From: Chloroflexota bacterium
Lineage (GTDB): Bacteria > Chloroflexota > Anaerolineae > CG2-30-64-16
Assembly (NCBI GenBank): GCA_029555885.1
Contig: JAKPQT010000386.1
Span: 1-9,482, forward strand
Direction of reading: 5' to 3'
DNA: 9,482 bases
In this document: piece after piece, positions 7,084 through 9,482 of the stretch
How the letters are laid out: each line of letters starts with the position of its first letter
Numbering within the stretch: position 1 is the stretch's first letter
Translations under genes and position numbers: made by a program
The notes under the pieces: generated by a model
Databases searched by the model: none
The model's input: only the letters and a program-made list of their open reading frames with translations
Told to the model about the DNA's origin: nothing

Positions 7084-7743
7084 ATGAACCTTACGACAGC
7101 CGTGATTTTGTCCCTGGCCTTTGCCGCAGTCAGCGCGGGCGTCGGTATCTACCTTGTGCGCTACCGGGAAAGCGTAACCGAGATGCTGGGGATGATGATC
7201 GGGATGACGATGGGCATGATGTCGGGCATCGCCATCGGCTACTTCATTGGCGCAGCGACCGATATGTTCATCAGCAATCTGGTCGGCGTCGTCGTCGGGC
7301 TGGCATTTGGGGCCGGCTTCGGCAGCCTGGGTGGGCTGATGGGCGCGATGGACGGCGGCATGGGCGGCTTCATGGGCGGCATGATGGGCGCGATGCTGGG
7401 CGTGATGATCAACATCTCCCCGACTGCCGTCTGGGTGACGACGGGCCTCACGACTGTGGTCTGCCTGACCATCTATGCCGGCCTGATCCGGCTGGTGCGC
7501 AAGAGCTGTGCGAAGCAGTACGCCAAAGACCCGGTCTGTGACATGCTGGTAGATGTCGCGACGGCCAAACTGACCAGCAGCTATCACGGCGCAACCGTGT
7601 ACTTCTGCGCGGCCGGCTGCAAACGGGCCTTCGACAAGGACCCGGAGCACTACCTGGTCCAATCGTTGCGGCAGAGCGCGGCGCAAAGCGCGGTGCAGAG
7701 CGCGGTGGCCGACATGGGCGCCCTGCCCTCAGGGAGAGCATAG
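7084..7743 (+). CDS. Met/Gly-rich membrane protein with C-terminal YHS metal-binding domain
   Basis: The 219-residue product has about five predicted membrane segments (residues about 5-25, 34-56, 62-85, 95-111 and 113-135). Two of them are unusually rich in Met and Gly: seven Met between 34 and 46 and eight between 86 and 108. After a basic loop (RLVRKSCAK) comes a YHS domain, residues about 147-191, with DPVCDM (149-154), YFCAAGC (173-179), a Phe at 183 and P..Y at 187-190. Cys152, Cys175 and Cys179 are the probable metal ligands. YHS domains accompany copper and other heavy-metal ATPases, sometimes fused to them. AGGAG (7073-7077) lies 6 bases before the ATG, and the stop abuts the CopA start. 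A role in collecting Cu(I) within the membrane and passing it to CopA fits, but is inferred. The last residues contain a short repeated QSAV element. Confidence 0.88.
   Translation: MNLTTAVILSLAFAAVSAGVGIYLVRYRESVTEMLGMMIGMTMGMMSGIAIGYFIGAATDMFISNLVGVVVGLAFGAGFGSLGGLMGAMDGGMGGFMGGMMGAMLGVMINISPTAVWVTTGLTTVVCLTIYAGLIRLVRKSCAKQYAKDPVCDMLVDVATAKLTSSYHGATVYFCAAGCKRAFDKDPEHYLVQSLRQSAAQSAVQSAVADMGALPSGRA
7672..7707 (+). repeat. Three tandem copies of a 12-bp repeat inside the YHS gene
   Basis: CAGAGCGCGGCG (7672-7683), CAAAGCGCGGTG (7684-7695) and CAGAGCGCGGTG (7696-7707) are in-frame tandem copies with one or two differences. They encode QSAA-QSAV-QSAV in the hydrophilic tail after the YHS domain. 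Copy number may vary between strains through slippage. Confidence 0.85.
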
Positions 7744-9482
7744 ATGGCTGAAGTCAAGCAGGTCACTTTTCCGGTCACGGGCATGACATGCGCCAACTGC
7801 GCCGCGGCCATCGAACGCAATGTCCGCAAGCTGCCGGGCGTCGATGTCGCGAACGTCAACCTCGCCAGCGAGAAGCTCACCGTGGCCTTCAACCCGGCCG
7901 AGCTCGACGAGCAGGGGATTATCACGCGGGTCGAGCACATCGGTTACGGTATCCCGACCGGCAAAGTCGAACTGCCCATCACCGGTCTACGGGACAACTC
8001 CGATGCGCTGACGCTGGAGAAACTGCTGGCCCGACAGGAGGGCGTGCTCGCGGCCAGCGTGAGCTACGGCACCGAACGCGCCGCCCTGCAGTACATCCCC
8101 GGCCTGACGAGCATCGCGGAGCTCGCGCGCATCGTGCGGAAGGCGGGGTTCGACCTCGTGCAAGCAGGCGAGGCGGAGTCTATCGAAGACGCTGAGGCCC
8201 ACGTGCGCGCCGCGGAAGTCGCCCGGCAGCGACGCCTGCTCATCCTCGGCCTGATCTTCACCGTGCCGCTCGTGACCTATAGCATGGCGCGCGACTTCAT
8301 CGTGCCCTTCCAGCACGACCTGTGGGCCATGCTCGTCGCGGCCACCATCGTGCAGTTTGCGGTGGGCTGGCAGTACTACGTCGGCGCGTACAAGAGCCTG
8401 CGTGCGGGCGGCGCGAATATGGATGTCCTGATCGCGCTGGGGTCCTCGGTCGCCTACGGCTACAGCGTGGGTGTCGTGCTCGGCCTGATTCCCAGCCCCA
8501 ACGTCTATTTCGAGACCGGCGCAGCCATCATCACGCTGATTATGCTCGGCAAGTTCCTCGAAGCGCGTGCCCGCGGCAAGACATCCGAAGCCCTGAAGGC
8601 CCTGATTGGCCTGCGGCCCAGGATCGCGCATGTCATCCGCGACGGCGTGGAGACCGAGATCGACGTGGACCAGGTCGTCGTGGGCGACACGCTGCTGGTG
8701 CGGCCCGGCGAGAAGGTGCCGGTGGACGGCATCATCAGCGACGGCCGCTCGGCCTTCGATGAGTCGATGCTGACCGGTGAATCGATGCCCGTCACCAAGG
8801 GGCCGGGCGACGAAATCATCGGCGCAACCATCAACAAGGAAGGGCTCATCCGCTTCGAGGCCAGCAAGGTCGGCAAGAACACGACGCTGGCCCAGATTGT
8901 GCGCATGGTGCAGGAGGCCCAGGGCAGCAAGGCGCCCATCCAGAAGCTCACCGACCGCATCAGCGCCTACTTCGTGCCCGTCGTGATCGGCATCGCGCTG
9001 CTGACGTTCATGGGCTGGCTGCTGTTGACCCGCGCCGACTGGTCTGGTGCCATGATCAACGCGGTGGCCGTGCTGGTCATCGCGTGCCCCTGCGCGCTGG
9101 GACTGGCAACGCCGACCGCCATCATGGTCGGCACGACGAAGGGCGCAGAAAACGGCGTGCTCTTCAAGAACAGTGAGGCGCTGGAGCGCGCCGGCCGGGT
9201 CAAGGTAGTGGTTCTGGATAAGACCGGCACCATCACGCGGGGCGAGCCGGCCGTGACGGATGTCATGGCCGTGGATGGCCCAAACAATGTTGCAGCGAAC
9301 GAAGTGCTGCGCTTGGCCGCGAGCGCCGAGCGCGGGTCGGAACACCCCTTGGGGCGCGCGATCGTCGAAGCCGCCACAGCCAGAGGCTTGCCTCTGACAG
9401 AGCCCACCGCCTTCAAGGCCGTTAGCGGCTTCGGCATCCGCGCCACCGTGGCCGACCAGCGTCTCATCGTCGGCAACCCGCG
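7744..9482 (+). CDS. copA: CopA-type copper-translocating P1B-ATPase (3' end missing)
   Basis: ATG 7744 follows the preceding TAG directly, with AGGGAG (7731-7736) 7 bases upstream. The frame stays open to the right edge (579 residues seen). Residues 7-70 are an HMA domain with GMTCANC (Cys16, Cys19). Residues about 73-139 look like a second HMA fold, but its metal loop reads GLRDNSD, without cysteines. The ATPase core follows: membrane segments from residue 164, the NMDVLIALG segment, the actuator motif TGES (344-347), the transport motif CPC (448-450), the phosphorylation motif DKTGT (Asp492), and SEHP (532-535) of the nucleotide-binding domain. GDGxND and the last two membrane segments lie beyond the window. 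The enzyme uses ATP to move Cu+ out of the cytoplasm. CPC, the HMA domain and the neighbours favour Cu+ over Ag+-only or Cu2+ transport, although the deciding residues of the last two helices are not visible. Confidence 0.96.
   Translation, partial: MAEVKQVTFPVTGMTCANCAAAIERNVRKLPGVDVANVNLASEKLTVAFNPAELDEQGIITRVEHIGYGIPTGKVELPITGLRDNSDALTLEKLLARQEGVLAASVSYGTERAALQYIPGLTSIAELARIVRKAGFDLVQAGEAESIEDAEAHVRAAEVARQRRLLILGLIFTVPLVTYSMARDFIVPFQHDLWAMLVAATIVQFAVGWQYYVGAYKSLRAGGANMDVLIALGSSVAYGYSVGVVLGLIPSPNVYFETGAAIITLIMLGKFLEARARGKTSEALKALIGLRPRIAHVIRDGVETEIDVDQVVVGDTLLVRPGEKVPVDGIISDGRSAFDESMLTGESMPVTKGPGDEIIGATINKEGLIRFEASKVGKNTTLAQIVRMVQEAQGSKAPIQKLTDRISAYFVPVVIGIALLTFMGWLLLTRADWSGAMINAVAVLVIACPCALGLATPTAIMVGTTKGAENGVLFKNSEALERAGRVKVVVLDKTGTITRGEPAVTDVMAVDGPNNVAANEVLRLAASAERGSEHPLGRAIVEAATARGLPLTEPTAFKAVSGFGIRATVADQRLIVGNP

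Noticed and set aside
6787..7686. Open frame on the - strand (299 codons) rich in His and Asp
   Set aside because: The His/Asp richness comes from reading Met- and Gly-rich codons of the YHS protein backwards (ATG gives CAT). It is a shadow, not a metal-binding protein.
7987..9345. Long open frame on the - strand (452 codons) opposite copA
   Set aside because: It lies antisense to a certain P-type ATPase. Its product is rich in His, Asp, Arg and Gly as expected from reverse reading of GC-rich codons, and no domain is recognisable.

Overview
The window looks like a GC-rich chromosomal segment from an environmental bacterium, most likely a member of the Chloroflexota. That placement is an inference. 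It rests on the secreted fibronectin-III and beta-propeller proteins, on a short hydrophobic C-terminal tail (TYLPLIVR) that I remember from secreted Chloroflexota proteins, and on a DeoR-type regulator and a YHS membrane protein beside a copper ATPase. All supported genes are on the + strand. No rRNA, tRNA, CRISPR array or insertion sequence is visible, and no gene-free stretch exceeds 300 bases.

Region 1 (1-5908) encodes three large exported proteins. The first is the C-terminal part of a multicopper oxidase with two fibronectin-III domains; its start lies upstream of the window. Next comes a 388-residue secreted protein made of seven WR/LYAGT repeats, probably a seven-bladed propeller. The third is an 809-residue secreted SBBP-repeat protein, also with seven repeats, ending in a fibronectin-III domain. 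A perfect 13-bp inverted repeat separates the oxidase from the propeller genes.

Region 2 (about 5950 to the right edge) is a compact copper-handling operon. It encodes a DeoR-type HTH regulator whose usual sugar-phosphate sensor is replaced by a Cys-rich NosL-like domain, a YtkA-like Met/His-bearing lipoprotein, a Met/Gly-rich membrane protein with a C-terminal YHS metal-binding domain, and a CopA-type Cu+ P1B-ATPase cut by the window edge. Gene junctions are very tight: a Shine-Dalgarno overlaps a stop codon, one gap is 12 bp, and one start abuts the preceding stop. This suggests one transcript with coupled translation.

A working model is that the fused regulator senses Cu(I) and controls itself and the three downstream genes. 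The YHS membrane protein and the lipoprotein would bind or pass copper at the membrane and outside the cell, and CopA would export it. The upstream multicopper oxidase could use or oxidise copper outside the cell, but its link to the operon is only proximity. The least familiar elements are the HTH-NosL-like fusion, the Met-rich YHS membrane protein, and the Cys-less second HMA-like domain of CopA.
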